DNA of 64,000 bases from Chrysemys picta bellii (GCF_011386835.1 NC_088792.1:37748882-37812881); one strand, 5' to 3'; counted from the stretch's first letter, positions 11,145 through 23,274 are shown. The notes: generated by a model from the sequence alone, not told the origin. Numbers and translations: made by a program.

Positions 11145-14100
11145 GCAAGATCGACCACACAGTTTTAGAGCCTGAGCCAACAGAAAATCTCATCTCAGCT
11201 TTTGGCCTCTGGAAGCTCCACAGGTACCCTCCGCTACACTGCACAAACCTCTAGGCCTCACGTGGAAATCTCCTGCCTTCCTACCATTGGAAACTGAATT
11301 AGGCATTTTGAACGGGCCCCATTACAGGCCCTGTCTTCATTCTGCCCACTCTGGCAATTGGTTCCTAGGAATGGCTTGGAGGGTAGGTGAGTCTCCACTG
11401 AGCATGCCCTGAAAGTTCCCCAATGTTCTATTAACCCAGGGGTAGCAGAACTCAGGGAGCAGAGAAAGCGATTGAGAAGGGCAGCAGCCCAGAGGAGCTG
11501 TGCTCTCTGGCTGACCTCCAGAATGGAGCTGTCAGTCAGTGCAGAGAAAGAAAGGATCCCAGGGGCACAAGATTTTGAAAAAGAAAACTGGGGGCTGGGA
11601 GAAGAAGGGGTGTCTTGCAGGGAGGCAGGGCACAGTGAACGGTCAGCGAGGCAAAAGGCAGACGGGCAGCAACAGTCTTTTATTTGAGTGCCTGAATATC
11701 ACACAGAGCCCAGTGCAGCTACATGCATGGACCTAGTGTCTCACCTGCCCCTTGCCTGCATCTGTCTTTCCTAGCTGGCCGCGTTCCCTGTCGTCTGTGG
11801 GCCCTTTTACTGCACCTCGTGTGTGTCCCGTGCTCTGTCGTGCTGGCTCCCTCTCACCTGACTGTTGAGGTTTGTTGTCATATCTTCCGTGTCCTTTCCG
11901 GCCACCTCTTGCCTTACTTGCCTTTCACAATCTCTGCCTGCCCGGCCATTTGGACCGCTTGCTCCCTAGTCAAACCGGAGCTCGTTCGCAGATGGTGAGC
12001 GCGCGCCTCTCCAGAGCTCCTCGAGCTGGTTTAAAACTAGAGGTGGCCCAAGCTGCTCGATTCAGCTCCAGTTTCAATCAGCTCCAAGAAGTTCAGGGCT
12101 CGGTTGGCACCAGCGCCTTTTGGTGCAGTCCACTGGAGCCAAGCGGCCACTGGCAAAATCTGGGTTCAGGTGCAGATTTTGGGTGGGTCCCATCACCACT
12201 CCAAACCATATTTAACCAGTCCCTGTCTCTCTGCCCCAAGGAAATGCCCCGCGCACGTGCCAAGCCTCACTGGCCATGGCACAGACTGGTGAGCTGACTC
12301 CTCCGTCCTCCCCACGCAGCTTGGCCACTCATGTCTCCAGAGAGTCTGGCAGCGCGGATCCCCCCCGGTACAACGCACCGAGTGAGGCACATTTTCTTAT
12401 TTTTCTTGTCGTAGTTTCCCCTTTCTCGCCACCCTTTGCGCTCCTCTGAGGAGGAATCCCACTCTGCTGCCCTGGCACCGCGTCAGGGTTCAACACATGG
12501 AACAGGTGCAGTGCCTCTGTGCCAGGGGAATGAAATCCCGTAGGCCAAGCAGAGCGGCGTAAAACAGCTTTCCCCGTCAGAGACGAGGCTCTCCCCACAC
12601 TTAACCGATGCAAACTTGTTTATAAAGTATCAGCCAGAAGCGTATTGTAATAAACAAGTTACAGGCTCTTAACTAGCTGGATTTACAAGGCAAAGGGCAG
12701 ACCCATCCCTACAGCATGGCAATGACTCCAAACACCCACCTATACTTCAAAGGCCATACTCCACCCTCACTTTGCAAAGGGGAAAAGGAAATAATTCCCT
12801 GGATCACTGGTTTTAAAGTGCTCCAACCTGAACTGGGAGCTGCACAAAAATAAAGGAAACATGGACAATGTCAAAGGGCAGCAAGGTCCTCAAAGGTCAG
12901 CAGAATGTGTGCCATCCTCAGCCGTTTGATTTTCATGGGTCTGTGTTTGCTGGTCTGGTTGTGGACAGGGTTTTTATATCCATTCTTCTGCCGAATATAA
13001 TTAGTGTCTAGCCTATCTATATCCCCATGTAGGGATCCAAGGGTTTTTGTGTTTACTACGCTACCCATTCCGGCTGTCCAATCCAAAATGAGCTTCCAAA
13101 ATGATCTCTTTCCCAGACATAAACTACACCACAACGGTTATCCTTATATAAGCAATAAATAATCTTTTGCAGAAGCTGCCAGGTCTGACTCAGAACTGCA
13201 ATGCATATAGCCCGGACTGTGTCGGGCCCTTTGCAGGTACAAAAGGTAGGTGGGGAGAACCCAAAGTGCTTTTCCTCCCTCCCTTGTACCACACACACGC
13301 ACGCACACACAAAAAGAGGAATCAGGTAACACCGGACTGTTTCCTTCTAGCTCCCTCCCTGGGGTGCACCAAAAGTGGCAGACAGTGGATGAAGCAGAGC
13401 TATCCCACCCTCTCTATATTTAAATATTAGCCAGGGGAGCTGGCCAGATAAGCAGGGGGAAGTATACTCTGTACTGCACTCTGTACTCTTTTAGTGGGTG
13501 GTACAAAAAGCATCTGGTGTAGCATGTCCCCCGGTGAGGTACGGCTGGACACTGCCCCCTAGCGTAGGCCTGCGCATTAAAGGCACAACACCGCACATCG
13601 TAATTGCCTTCGTTTCACATGTCCCTGAACATTATATTCATACATCCTAGCAGTAAAATGTCCATTTTGCTGTGTTCCGAAATAGATAAATAAAATGAAG
13701 AATACTTTAACTTGTATTAATAATTTGTACTGTTACTTGGAATTAAATGACTATCCATAAATACTAAAATTATTAACCATATCCATAGCTGAAACAGCAG
13801 AAAAAAATCCATATCCATTCATTGGTTTATGGACCCAAAGTCTCCCCAAATCCACACGAAGTTCCTGAATGTTGAAACCTGTTGTTGTCGAAAGATGTGT
13901 AAAACGTCATGTACTCAGATAATTTACTCCTGGATACAAACCTAGGGGCTGATCCTGCAGTCCTGTCTCATGCAAAATTCCCATTGACTTCGGGAATTAA
14001 TCTCCTAAATAGTTTCTTATGCAGACATTATTCCAGTTGACGTTGGTGCTTACTGAAGATCATGAAATGATCTTGAGATCCTCCTGTTTTAGCTGGTGCT

Positions 14101-14882
14101 AGCGTGCAGAGATCTTCATGACTTCGTGTAAAACACCGCACTTCTAGATGGTCCCCCATCACACACACGGGAAACGGACAGGTTGGAAGAGAGACACTTT
14201 CAGTATGGAGACTTTGTCTAATTTTCTGAGACCTGTAGTGCAGATCTAAGAAGAAATAATTTCTTCCCAAGCTTTCCTGAACTATGGGACACATTTTGAC
14301 CTGTAGAAATGATTAAAAATCTATTGACTTTTGTGGAGTCGCATCTACTTACGCGGGAGGGTCTGAGATCAATAAAGTCACACTCACATTGGTGCAAAAA
14401 ATAGAATAATGTAGGGCCAGATTTTCAAAAGACCTTAGAACCCAGCAGCTGTCACTGTGACAACTGACGTGCTGAATTCGTTTGAAAAGGTGGGCACTTA
14501 TTTTGGTGCCTAAATGGCAGCTGAGGTCTTCTGAACATTGGCCCACAGTAGTGAATTTGGCCCAGTATATCTATGTCTGCTTCTATGTTAGCAGATAGGC
14601 AGAGGAATCCATAAAGTCTACAGCAACTATACTAGCACTTCCTCATTCCAAACCCCACCCTAGTTAATTTGAAACTGGATAGCATCTTTTCAGTTAAACT
14701 TATGATTAGAACAAGAAATATCCAAGAACATCTATTTCCTAACTACATAACTTGGTTACATCAAGTGCTTCCACTTTCTGTTCAGATAAAGAACCTACTG
14801 CAAAGCTGTGGGTTTCCCTAGAGCAACCCGTAATGCATAACTATGCAGTGCAGCACATGGGAGTGTGGGGGAAGGGTTTTTT
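11145..14882. other. No gene recognised
   Basis: Unclassified DNA including a GC-richer part (11720-12560). No exon with plausible splice sites and no complete transposon ends were recognised. Confidence 0.35.
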
Positions 14883-15015
14883 TCCTAGACCAGTGGTTCT
14901 CAACCTTTCCAGACTGCTGTACCCCTTTCAGGAGTCTGATTTGTCTTGTGTATCCACAAGTTTCACCTTGCTTAAAAACTACTTGCTTACAAAATCAGAC
15001 ATACAAATACAAAAG

Positions 15016-16711
15016 GGTTCTAGAGGTGACCACCAGCATTACAGGATGGTAAGCCTGACTTCAGTACCGGGCAAACTGGTCGAACCTATAGTAAAGAACA
15101 AAACTGTCAGACACATAGATTAACATAATTTGTTGGGGGAAGAGTCAACATGGTTTTTATAAAGGAAAATCATGCCTCACCAATGTACTAGAATTCTTTG
15201 AGGGGGGGTCAACAATCATGTGGACAAGGGGGGGCAGTGGATATAGTGTACTTAAATTTTCAGAAAGCCTTTGACAAGGTCCCTCACCAAAGGCTCTCAA
15301 GCAAAGTAAGCTGTCATGGGATAAGAGGAAAGGTCTTCTCATGGATTGGTAACTGATTAAAAGATAGGAAACAAAGGGGAGGGAATGGTCAGTTTTCACA
15401 ATGGAGAGAGGTAAATAGTGGTGTCCCCCAGGGGTCTTACTGGGACCAGTTCTATTCAACATATTCATAAATGATCTGGAAAAAGGAGTAAACAGTGAGG
15501 TGGCAAAATTTGCAAATGATACAAACTCCTCAAGATAGTTAAGTCCCAGGCAGACTGCAAAGAGCTATAAAAGGACCTCTCAACACTAGGGGTAGGTCTA
15601 TACTTACCTCTGGGTCCTGCGGTAAGCAATCGATTCCGGAAGTGCTCGCTGTCAACGCCGGTACGCCTGCTTGGCGAGAGGAGTACGCGGCATCGATGGG
15701 GGAGCCTGCCTGCCGCGTCTGGACCCGTGGTAAGTTCGAACTAAGGTATTTTGACTTCGGCGTATCTTAGTTCGAAGTGGGGGGTTAGTGTGGACCAGGC
15801 CTAGGTGACTGTGCAACAAAATGGCACATGATGTTCAGTGTTGATAAATACAAAGTAATGCACATTGGAAAACATAATCCAAACATATAAAATTATGGGG
15901 TCTAAATTAGCTGTTACCACTCAAAAAAGAGATCTTGGAGTCATTGTGGATAGTTCTCTGAAAACATCCACTCAATGTGGAGCAGCAGTCAAAAAAGCAA
16001 ACAGAATGTTGGGCATCATTAAGAAAGGAATAGATAATAAGACAGAAAATATCATATTGCCTCTATATACATTCATGGTATAGCCACATCTTGAATACTG
16101 CGTGCAGATGTGGTTGCCCCATCTCAAAAAAGATATATTGGAACTGGAAAAGTTTAGGAAAAGGCAACAAAAATGATTAGGGGTATGAAATAGCTTCCAT
16201 ATGAGGAGAGATTAATAAAATTTGGACTTTTCAGATTGGAAAAGAGACAACTAAGGGGGGGATATGATTCAGGTCTATAAAATCATGACTGGTGTGGAGA
16301 AAACAAATAAGGAAGTGTTATTTACTCCTTCTCATAACACAAGAACTAGGGGTCACCAAATGAAATTAATAGGCAGCTGGTTTAAAACAAACAAAAGGAA
16401 GCATTTCTTCACACAATGCAGTCAACCTATGGAACTCTTTGCCAGAGGATGTTGTGAAGGCCAAGACTAAAACAGGTTTCAAAAAAAGAACTAGATACAT
16501 TCATGGAGGATAGGTCCATCAATGGCTGTTAGACAGGATGGGCAGGGATGGTGTCCCTATCCTCTGTTTGCCAGAAGCTGGGAATGAGTGACAGAGAATG
16601 GATCACTTGATGATTACCTGTTCAGTTCATTCCCTCTGGGGCACTGGGCATTGGCCACTGTCAGAAGACAGGATGCTGGGCTAGATGGACCATTGGTCGT
16701 TCTTATGTTAA
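15016..16711 (+). mobile_element. CR1 LINE inside the hAT element
   Basis: Degenerate CR1 second-frame DNA with reverse-transcriptase-derived pieces (for example FQKAFDKVPHQRL-like and VPQGS-like stretches around 15260-15440). After about 15802 come the C-terminal region (KKANRMLGIIKKGI) and the CR1 3' untranslated region. Many stops and shifts make it a dead copy. It interrupts the host hAT, whose sequence resumes with GTGTCACAGCACAC. Its own body is interrupted at 15590-15801. Confidence 0.85.
15590..15801. mobile_element. Harbinger-like MITE inside CR1
   Basis: A 212-bp element with ends GGGTAGGTCTATACTTACC and GTGTGGACCAGGCC, roughly inverted, flanked by TAG on both sides (15587-15589 and 15802-15804). 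It contains an internal palindromic pair around TTCGAACTAAG and CTTAGTTCGAA. It shares end structure and internal design with the copy inserted at 45453-45748. Confidence 0.75.
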
Positions 16712-16998
16712 GTGTCACAGCACACTATTATTGAAAAATTGATTACTTTCTAATTTTTGTCATATGATTATAAAATAAATCAATGGATATCAATATTGTA
16801 CTCATTTCAGTGTATAGTATATAGAGCAGTATAAACAAGTCATTGTCTGTATGAAATTTTAGTTTGTACTGACTTTGCTAGTGTTTTTTATGTAGCCGGT
16901 TGTAAAACTAGGCAAGTATCTAGATGAGTTGATGTACCCCCTTGAAGACCTCTGCCTACACCCAAGGGTACCCCTGGTTGAGAACCACTGTTCTAGAC

Positions 16999-17499
16999 TT
17001 CTGTGGCTATCACTTTACACCCAGAAAACTTCTGCTTGGTGCTCAGAAGTACAGTGGTTACATCAGCTAGAGAAGGCTATACATGTAAGTGATCACCATA
17101 GAAGTCAAGAAGGAGTTACACACACACCTAAGAGCACTGCTGACTTTATTGACCCCACCAAGTGTTTAGGATTGCTAATGCTCCAGACTCAATGCTGCTA
17201 TGGCAGAGAGAGCTGGAATCTGTTCTGCCCCCGCATCATCATAAGTTGTGCCAGCCAAGGTAGCTTTCAGAACCGTTATTAAATCGGAGGCAAGAGGGAC
17301 AGGGCTGGGTCTTTAGACCTCACTTGTGTCTCTTGCAGGGCAGGCGGTTAAATAAAATTAAAAAAAAAAAAAAACACGGGCCAGGTGCTGCACCGCATGG
17401 TCAGATCCACGGCGGCTCCTGCAGCCCCATCCTCTTAGGCCAGCGGTGACTTGTGCCTGGAATTGTCCTCTTGTGACCCGAGGCCACAGCACATCGGAT
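16999..17499. other. No gene recognised
   Basis: Unclassified DNA with an A-run near 17358-17374. No exon recognised. Confidence 0.3.
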
Positions 17500-19270
17500 C
17501 CGGAGTCACTGCGGGGGCTCGCCAAGGTGCTCTGACTACAATCTCCTCTCAGGACCGAGACGCGCTAGAAACAGCGAGATTTGGGGGCAGTTTCCAGCGG
17601 TGAGGTGGCTGCAGCCCAGCGCCAAGGTGCAAGCGAGGCAGGGGGCCCATTCTCCGCTTCTTTACACCCGTTTTACACCTTGTCGGGCGCCTGGCTTCAG
17701 CGGGGCCACTCCTGATTGACAAGGCGGTGAGCCAGAGGGGAAGCAAGTTGGGAGCCTGGATCCCCCCCTTCCCAGTCCCGATCTCCATGGGCCAACGCGT
17801 GAAGCCCATAAATAATGCGGCGAGCGCTCCCCCCTTCCTCTGGCCGCCGCTAATGGGACAGGGCCGGGGCGATCAGGACACAAAACCCCCCGGCAATAAA
17901 TAACGCCACAAAAGCAGCGGCCGCCCGCTCCGGCCCCCTCTGCGGGCGTTTGTCTGGGAGGCACCTGCAGCACGGGCCGCGGCGGCGGCTCCCCCACGCG
18001 GGGAGCTGGTACCTGGGCTCGGGGCCGGTAATGCACCGTAAACAGCCTCTTGTCAGGCTCTTTCATGCGCAGAGCGCGGAGGTCACCCCCCCCCCGGCCG
18101 GGCGCCCGCGCGGCAGGCTGCAGAGCGGGCCCCGCGCATGGGAATCCCAACACTTGTGCTCGCGGGCGGGGGGCGCGCGGAGCGGCCTGGGCCTGGGACA
18201 GACGGAGCCATCGATCCGCGGGCGCCAAGGCACGTCGGTGGGCAGCAGCTCCCCGAGACCGCGCCGGGCAGCGCACTGTACCCGGGGCGGCCCCATTGGT
18301 GCTCTGGGCTGGTGCTGGTGTGCGCAGGGCAGGCCCCGCAGCGCCGCTCCCCGGCCTCACCCCAGCAGCGCCACCGCCCCCTGCAAACAACAGGCCTGGG
18401 GGTGAGCCCGGGGCTCCGGGGCGCGTTGCAGGGCTGCGCCCAGCGCCTTCCCGCGGCCAACCCACGGGCGGTCGGGCCCCCAGAGAACAAGCCTACAAAG
18501 GCCTAGCCCGCCCGCAGGCACCTCCCGGCGCTTTTCCCGGTCTGGGATGGCGGCGGGCCGGCTGCAGAGCTGCTGGGGGGAAATGCACGAGTGTGTCGGG
18601 CTCTTGCAAACTACCCCGGGCAAAGAGACTACCCAGAGCCCAGCTGTCTAGGGCTGAACAGCGCCCTCCTGGTGGGGTGCACGAGCCTCTGCTCCGTCCC
18701 CAGGCCGCTCGGACACTCGGGCAGCCGCGCAACCACATACTACGCTTCGCGGTGAGGCGGCGTCCAGCGCGTTCCTGCCTCGCCACCTCTCGGCGCGCCC
18801 GGGGCACCGCCTCACCTGCGCGCTGCATGGCTTCGTGTGCGCCTTGCAGCCCAGACTATAGTGCGACCCGGAGTTCATTAACCGCCTCGTTAGTGGCCGT
18901 AGTAAACCAGCCAGCCCGGGTGCTGCGTGGTGCCCCCCGAACAATCAGATCTATTCTTCCATGCACAAAAAACCCACCCCGAGAAGTGAACAGCGCCGGC
19001 CTAATGGGAGTTTCAAAAGGCAGCACCTGCAAGAGCTGCCGGTTGTGAATGGAAGGGATTCAAGCAGCGAGCTCGTACCTGGGCCCTTTTCTCAGCCGCG
19101 AGCCATTAGCGCCCCGCTCACACGGCTTGGGAACAAACCAGCCCAAGCCCGCGTTTGTCTGCCTGCAAAGCTGCAGGATGGAGCAGTCCATGGGAATCTC
19201 GCCACTTGTGCGCCTCGCCGCCAGGAGGGGGCTGGGCTGCCTTTACAAAAAGAGACACAATTAAGCAAAA
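17500..19270. promoter_or_regulatory. GC/CpG-rich block, candidate PTF1A upstream enhancer
   Basis: A long GC- and CpG-rich block lying about 13.6-15.4 kb upstream of the inferred PTF1A start. In mouse, an autoregulatory Ptf1a enhancer lies roughly 13-16 kb upstream; the match in distance is the main argument. Two similar bipartite motifs, TGGGAA-N6-CACTTG, occur at 18139-18156 and 19191-19208. They resemble the PTF1 site (E-box plus TTCCCA box about one helical turn apart). Overlapping open frames on both strands show no recognisable domain. An unrelated CpG-island transcript start is the alternative. Confidence 0.45.
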
Positions 19271-19650
19271 TGCTCAATGACCATTATAAATGATGTGCAA
19301 TCGCTCCGCAGATTGCCTGGCAAATCAAATTATATGGTCGCTCCCGGATGATTTCCATGTGTTTTCAACCTCAAACAGGTATTTTCTGAGTGTTCAAACG
19401 TGCTTTAAAAACCACGGAGCAATGCCACACGCTGAAAGGCTGCGCTTTGAATAGTCACGTTGGCTTTTGTTAGCGGCTGCTTTCCACAATAGCGCGGGGC
19501 TGGGGGCTGCTTTTCGGTCCCCTGGTACATTTACCAATCCTGCGCTAAAAACGTCAGACACCTGCTTGGCAGGGCAGAAAGTTGCTGTGTTTCCATAAAC
19601 AATTTACTGGCCTCTCGGCTTCTAAATGGGTCTAACAATGCACGGGTTGG
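19271..19650. promoter_or_regulatory. Candidate conserved non-coding element
   Basis: AT/GC-balanced, repeat-free stretch next to the GC block, rich in homeobox-, forkhead- and bHLH-like words (ATTATAAATGATG, CAAATCAAATTATATGG). It encodes nothing obvious. It is suggested as conserved only from its look and position; no alignment was possible. Confidence 0.25.
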
Positions 19651-21452
19651 AAGCTAATATCATTTAAATCAGCCGAAATAGCTCCGTTCAAGGAGCAGTG
19701 GCAATAGACGGCGTGCGGAGGGGCTCCGGTGGGATTTGTCAGTAGCCTTCTCCTCCATTGTGCTCGCGGCCAGGGAGGTAACGGGGCACCGACAGCCGCA
19801 GCTGTACACGGCTGACAAGACGCACAGACAGTACAGGGCACCTCAGGGTGGGGGAAGCTCTGCCTGTCTCTCTCGCTAAAACTGCAGAGGGAAGGAGAAC
19901 GGTGACTCGGGCTTTCCTTTCTTCCTGCGGGAAGCAGAGGGAAGGAGTGAGCTGGAGACCACTACAGCAAGATGGGGATAAGAGGGGGCTGCTTGCATAC
20001 GCGTCCTTTTTAGTACCAGGATGTCAATCTATTTAGGGGGGAATTGCCTAATCAAAGTGCCTTTGCACAGAAGGCAAGAGGAAAACGCACAGCTCCCAGA
20101 ACGGAGGCTGCTGCGTGCGAATCTCTCTGTGCCTCTCAGTTCATGATGGGACATGTTCATGCCGCGGAGACTCTAAACGTGCGTCTCTCGTTCTTTAGAG
20201 ATCGGGACTGGAACCGGGCGGGTAAGCTGATTTGTCCTGGCTGGGAGAATATTTTGTGTGGGCTGCATCCTACCCCCCTAGAACACGGCTGAAGAAGACG
20301 CAGCTACTGTGCTCCATATACAATAGACCGAAAGACACGCTCCAAAACAGACTTTGATGTAACAGCTCTAAAATGTCTGTCTGGCGTCAGAGGCAGGTAG
20401 GTTGTTTTCCCCAGCATCTGCCTTCATCTTCCTCAGGGTGAGGAAGGAAGTGCGGCAACAAGCAAGAACTTGGAAAGCGATCTTTCTCTAGAGGGCGCAC
20501 AAGGGAAATGTAACCAGCCTCGGGAAAGGTACCAGCATTTATATAGCATAGTCAGTGCCTACATACTTGGAAGTTTGTGGGTGTTTCCCTTGAATCTTAA
20601 GGTCGTATAACCATGACATTTGTTCCAGCAACAGATGCTGAAAATGTAGCTTTACAGTTAGTTCTTCCTATCATTAATGCTAAACTTAGCATTAGCAAAT
20701 GCTAGCATCATGAAATTGCTTTAAATACACTGAACCGCTCTCTGCTAGGTCTCCTGCTCTTTTGAGCCGTGGAGACCACAAAGGAACCATGTCCTAAATG
20801 GCATGTTGTAATAAGGAGTCCTTTCGTTCAAAATACGCACAAAGCATCGTTGGGGAGAATGGTCACTCCATGGTATAGCCTCAAAAATATTAACTCAATC
20901 CTGTTCCAGATGATCACAAATTAGGAAGGATTTAAAAAATGAAAAAAGATAATTGTCATAAGAGCAGAAAAAATTCCAGAAAACAAGTTAGGCAACATTA
21001 ATTGAAACAATGTAAACATGTGCTGAACATCTTTTAAAATGAGACACCAAATGGATAGACAAAAGGAAGAACATCAGCTGAAAAGGGGCTTGTGTGCCAT
21101 TGATTTTAATTTTTTGTTTTTAACAGCTACCATAGTTCTATTACATTCTTTAATAATGATGGGCCCAACTCCGCCACCTTTACATTGAGTAATACCTTAT
21201 ATGGTGAGTAGTTCCACTGCAAATACTGGGTATTACTCAGCATGAGCAAGGTGGTAGAATTGGGCCATAGAAGAATATGATCCATATCTTGCAAACCCTT
21301 ATTCAGGCAAGTGCAACCAGCAGCTTCAACAGTACTAATCATGTAGAGTGAGTAAGGGCCTGAAGGACTGAGCCCTCCAAATTTGTGATCAGCCATTAAA
21401 TAAATCAGGGACATGATGACAAACTGGTGCTGCATATACACATGTTGCAATT
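19651..21452. other. No gene recognised
   Basis: Unclassified non-coding DNA, GC-rich to about 20300 and AT-richer afterwards. No repeat ends or exons identified. Confidence 0.3.
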
Positions 21453-21534
21453 AGGGCTTGTCTAGACACAAAGGTCCTACTGCTCTATTTAAGTAGTCAA
21501 AGCAGTACAACTTCCCACGGGTGCATATAGCTGT
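21453..21534 (+). repeat. Harbinger-like MITE fragment
   Basis: Starts TTAGGGCTTGTCTAGACAC, the TTA target plus terminus typical of the MITE family at 23275. It runs straight into the CR1 tail, so it is truncated. Confidence 0.45.
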
Positions 21535-22302
21535 AGAATCATAGAACCATAGGGTTAGAAGGGGTCGCAAAGGTCATATGGTCTAACCCCCTGCCAAGAT
21601 GCAGGATTTGTTGTGTCTAAACCAGACATGGGCAAACTATGGCCTGCGGGACTGTCCTGCCTGGCCCAAGCTCCTGGCTGGGAAGCCTAGTCCCCGGTCC
21701 CCAGCCATGCCACTGCACGGGCCATGCTTGGCCTGATGCTCCCGCTGGGCAACGTGGGGAGCGCAGCTGGCTCTGGCCAGGTGTCACAGCTGCAAAAAGC
21801 TCCTGCTGCTGGTAAGGAGGAGCGGAGGGGTTGGGTAAGGTAGCGGGAGGTCCTGGTGGCAGTCAGGGAGGAGGGGGCAGTTGGATGGGGCAGAAGTTCT
21901 GGGGGGGCGGTCAGGGGATGGGGAACAGGGAGGGTTGGGAGTGGGAGTCCTGGGGGGCCTGTCAGGGAGCAGGGATGTGGCTAGGGGTCAGAAGGGCAGT
22001 CAGGGGACAAGGAGCAGGGAGGGTTGGATGTTCTGAGTGGGGCAGTCAGGGGGCTGGGAGGGGGCGGGGGCCAGGCTGTTTGGGGAGGCACAGCCTTCCC
22101 TACCCGGCCCTCCGTACAGTTGTGCAACCCCAATGTAGCCCTTGGGCCAAAAAGTTTGCTCACCTCTGGTCTAAACCATCCAAGACAGATGGCTATCCAG
22201 CCTCCTTTTGAAAACCTCCAGTGAAGGAGCTTCCACAACCTCCCGAGGCAGTCTGTTCCATTGTCCTGCTGTCCTTATAGTTAGGAAGATTTTCCTGAGA
22301 TC
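21535..22302 (-). mobile_element. CR1 LINE 3' end, split by a hAT element
   Basis: On the minus strand this is a CR1 3' region. The plus strand begins with the AGAATCATAGAACCATAG-type tail repeat, followed by the conserved GGTCTAACCCCCTGC part. After the inserted hAT it resumes with ATCCAGCCTCCTTTTGAAAA and CAGTCTGTTCCATTG. It is interrupted at 21623-22168. Confidence 0.85.
21623..22168. mobile_element. hAT-type non-autonomous element inside CR1
   Basis: A 546-bp element with ends CAGACATGGGCAAACTA and AGTTTGCTCACCTCTG (imperfect inverted repeats). The flanking octamer GTCTAAAC is perfectly duplicated (21615-21622 and 22169-22176), diagnostic of hAT. The interior is G-rich, with repeated GTCAGGGG/GGGAGCAGGG-type words and no transposase. 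Confidence 0.92.
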
Positions 22303-23212
22303 ATGGGCAACGGGTGAACGTTGGGCTTGGGGAGGCTAGCCCCCAGCTGGCCTGCCCCATCTGCCTGGGGCCCCTTCACCAGCTGGAGCCCAGAGCTCCC
22401 CTACCAGCCCCAGGCTGCCTGAGCACCTCCAGCCCCAGTGTACTGGGCGGTGCATCCTCCCCCAGCCCCAAAGCGGCTGGCAGTCGGTGCTGCCCCCAGC
22501 TGGAGCCCCAGACCGTCAGGTGGGTGGGCGGGCAGCGTGGCCCCCCACCCAGCCCAGACTGCGGGGCAGGCAGCTGAGCGTGGCCCCCAGCATAGTGGGC
22601 AGGCACACAGCACAGCCCCCTCCATCTTGGAACGCCAGGTGGCCAGGCAGCATGGCCCCTCCACCCCAGAGCGCCAGGTGGCCAGGCAGCCTGGCCCCCA
22701 GTACTGGATAGGCGGGTGGCAGACATGGACCCCAGCCCCTGAGCGCCAGGTGGGTGGGCAGCGTGAGCACTGGCTCCAGCTGCCCAGACTCCCTGGCTGC
22801 AGGCTGGCCCCCACTAGCCCAAGCCCCAGCCCAGGGCAAGGGTGCTGGAGCCCTCCCAAAAATGGGGAGGCTGGGGGCCCACACCCGAGGTGGAGGTGAA
22901 AGCAGCAGACCCCTGCCCATGGCAGGTGGAGAGAGCCAGGCTCCCCACAGCTGCCTGCACATCTCTCCCCGACCCGGCTCCAACTGGGTGGGGGCCTTGA
23001 AGCTGCACCCCAGCCATGATAAGAGTTGGCAGGCAGCTGTGGGGGAGCTGCAGTGGACTCTCCATCTGCCTGCAGTGCTGGAGGCCCAAGCAACCCCTTA
23101 CCCATGTCCCCACCCAGGGCAGGTGGAGCCAACCCTGCTTATGAAGGAGCCACACCTGGGAAAGATCAGGTGATTGCCCTGTAAAGAGCAGCGGAGGCCG
23201 CAGTAAGAGTGG
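22303..23212. repeat. GC-rich block of imperfect tandem repeats
   Basis: Between about 22500 and 22770 a unit of roughly 45-60 bp recurs, each built around GCGCCAGGTGG and GGCAGCGTGGCCCC. The whole block is GC-rich, and several long overlapping frames on both strands follow from composition. No transposon ends were found. It may be the expanded interior of an unidentified element. Confidence 0.45.
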
Positions 23213-23274
23213 GATGCTTAGGGATCATATCCTGCTAGGAGTGAGCAGACTCCAGTTGAATGTCCTAGGAGTTA

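Larger units (their letters stand above)
14891..16990. mobile_element. hAT-type element split by a CR1 insertion
   Basis: Terminal inverted repeats CAGTGGTTCTCAACC and GGTTGAGAACCACTG are perfect complements. Flanking octamers TCCTAGAC (14883-14890) and TTCTAGAC (16991-16998) differ by one base, an 8-bp hAT target duplication. The two arms (14891 to about 15015, and about 16712-16990) together make a short non-coding element of roughly 400 bp, so it is non-autonomous. The CR1 between them inserted later. Confidence 0.9.

Noticed and set aside
17662..19048. Long overlapping frames on both strands (up to 332 codons) in the GC-rich block
   Set aside because: They overlap on several frames and both strands, have Ala/Gly/Pro/Arg-biased composition and no domain; expected from high GC with few stops.
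22376..23173. Frames of up to 243 codons in the repeat block
   Set aside because: Simultaneous frames on both strands follow from GC-rich tandem repeats; no domain or splice context.
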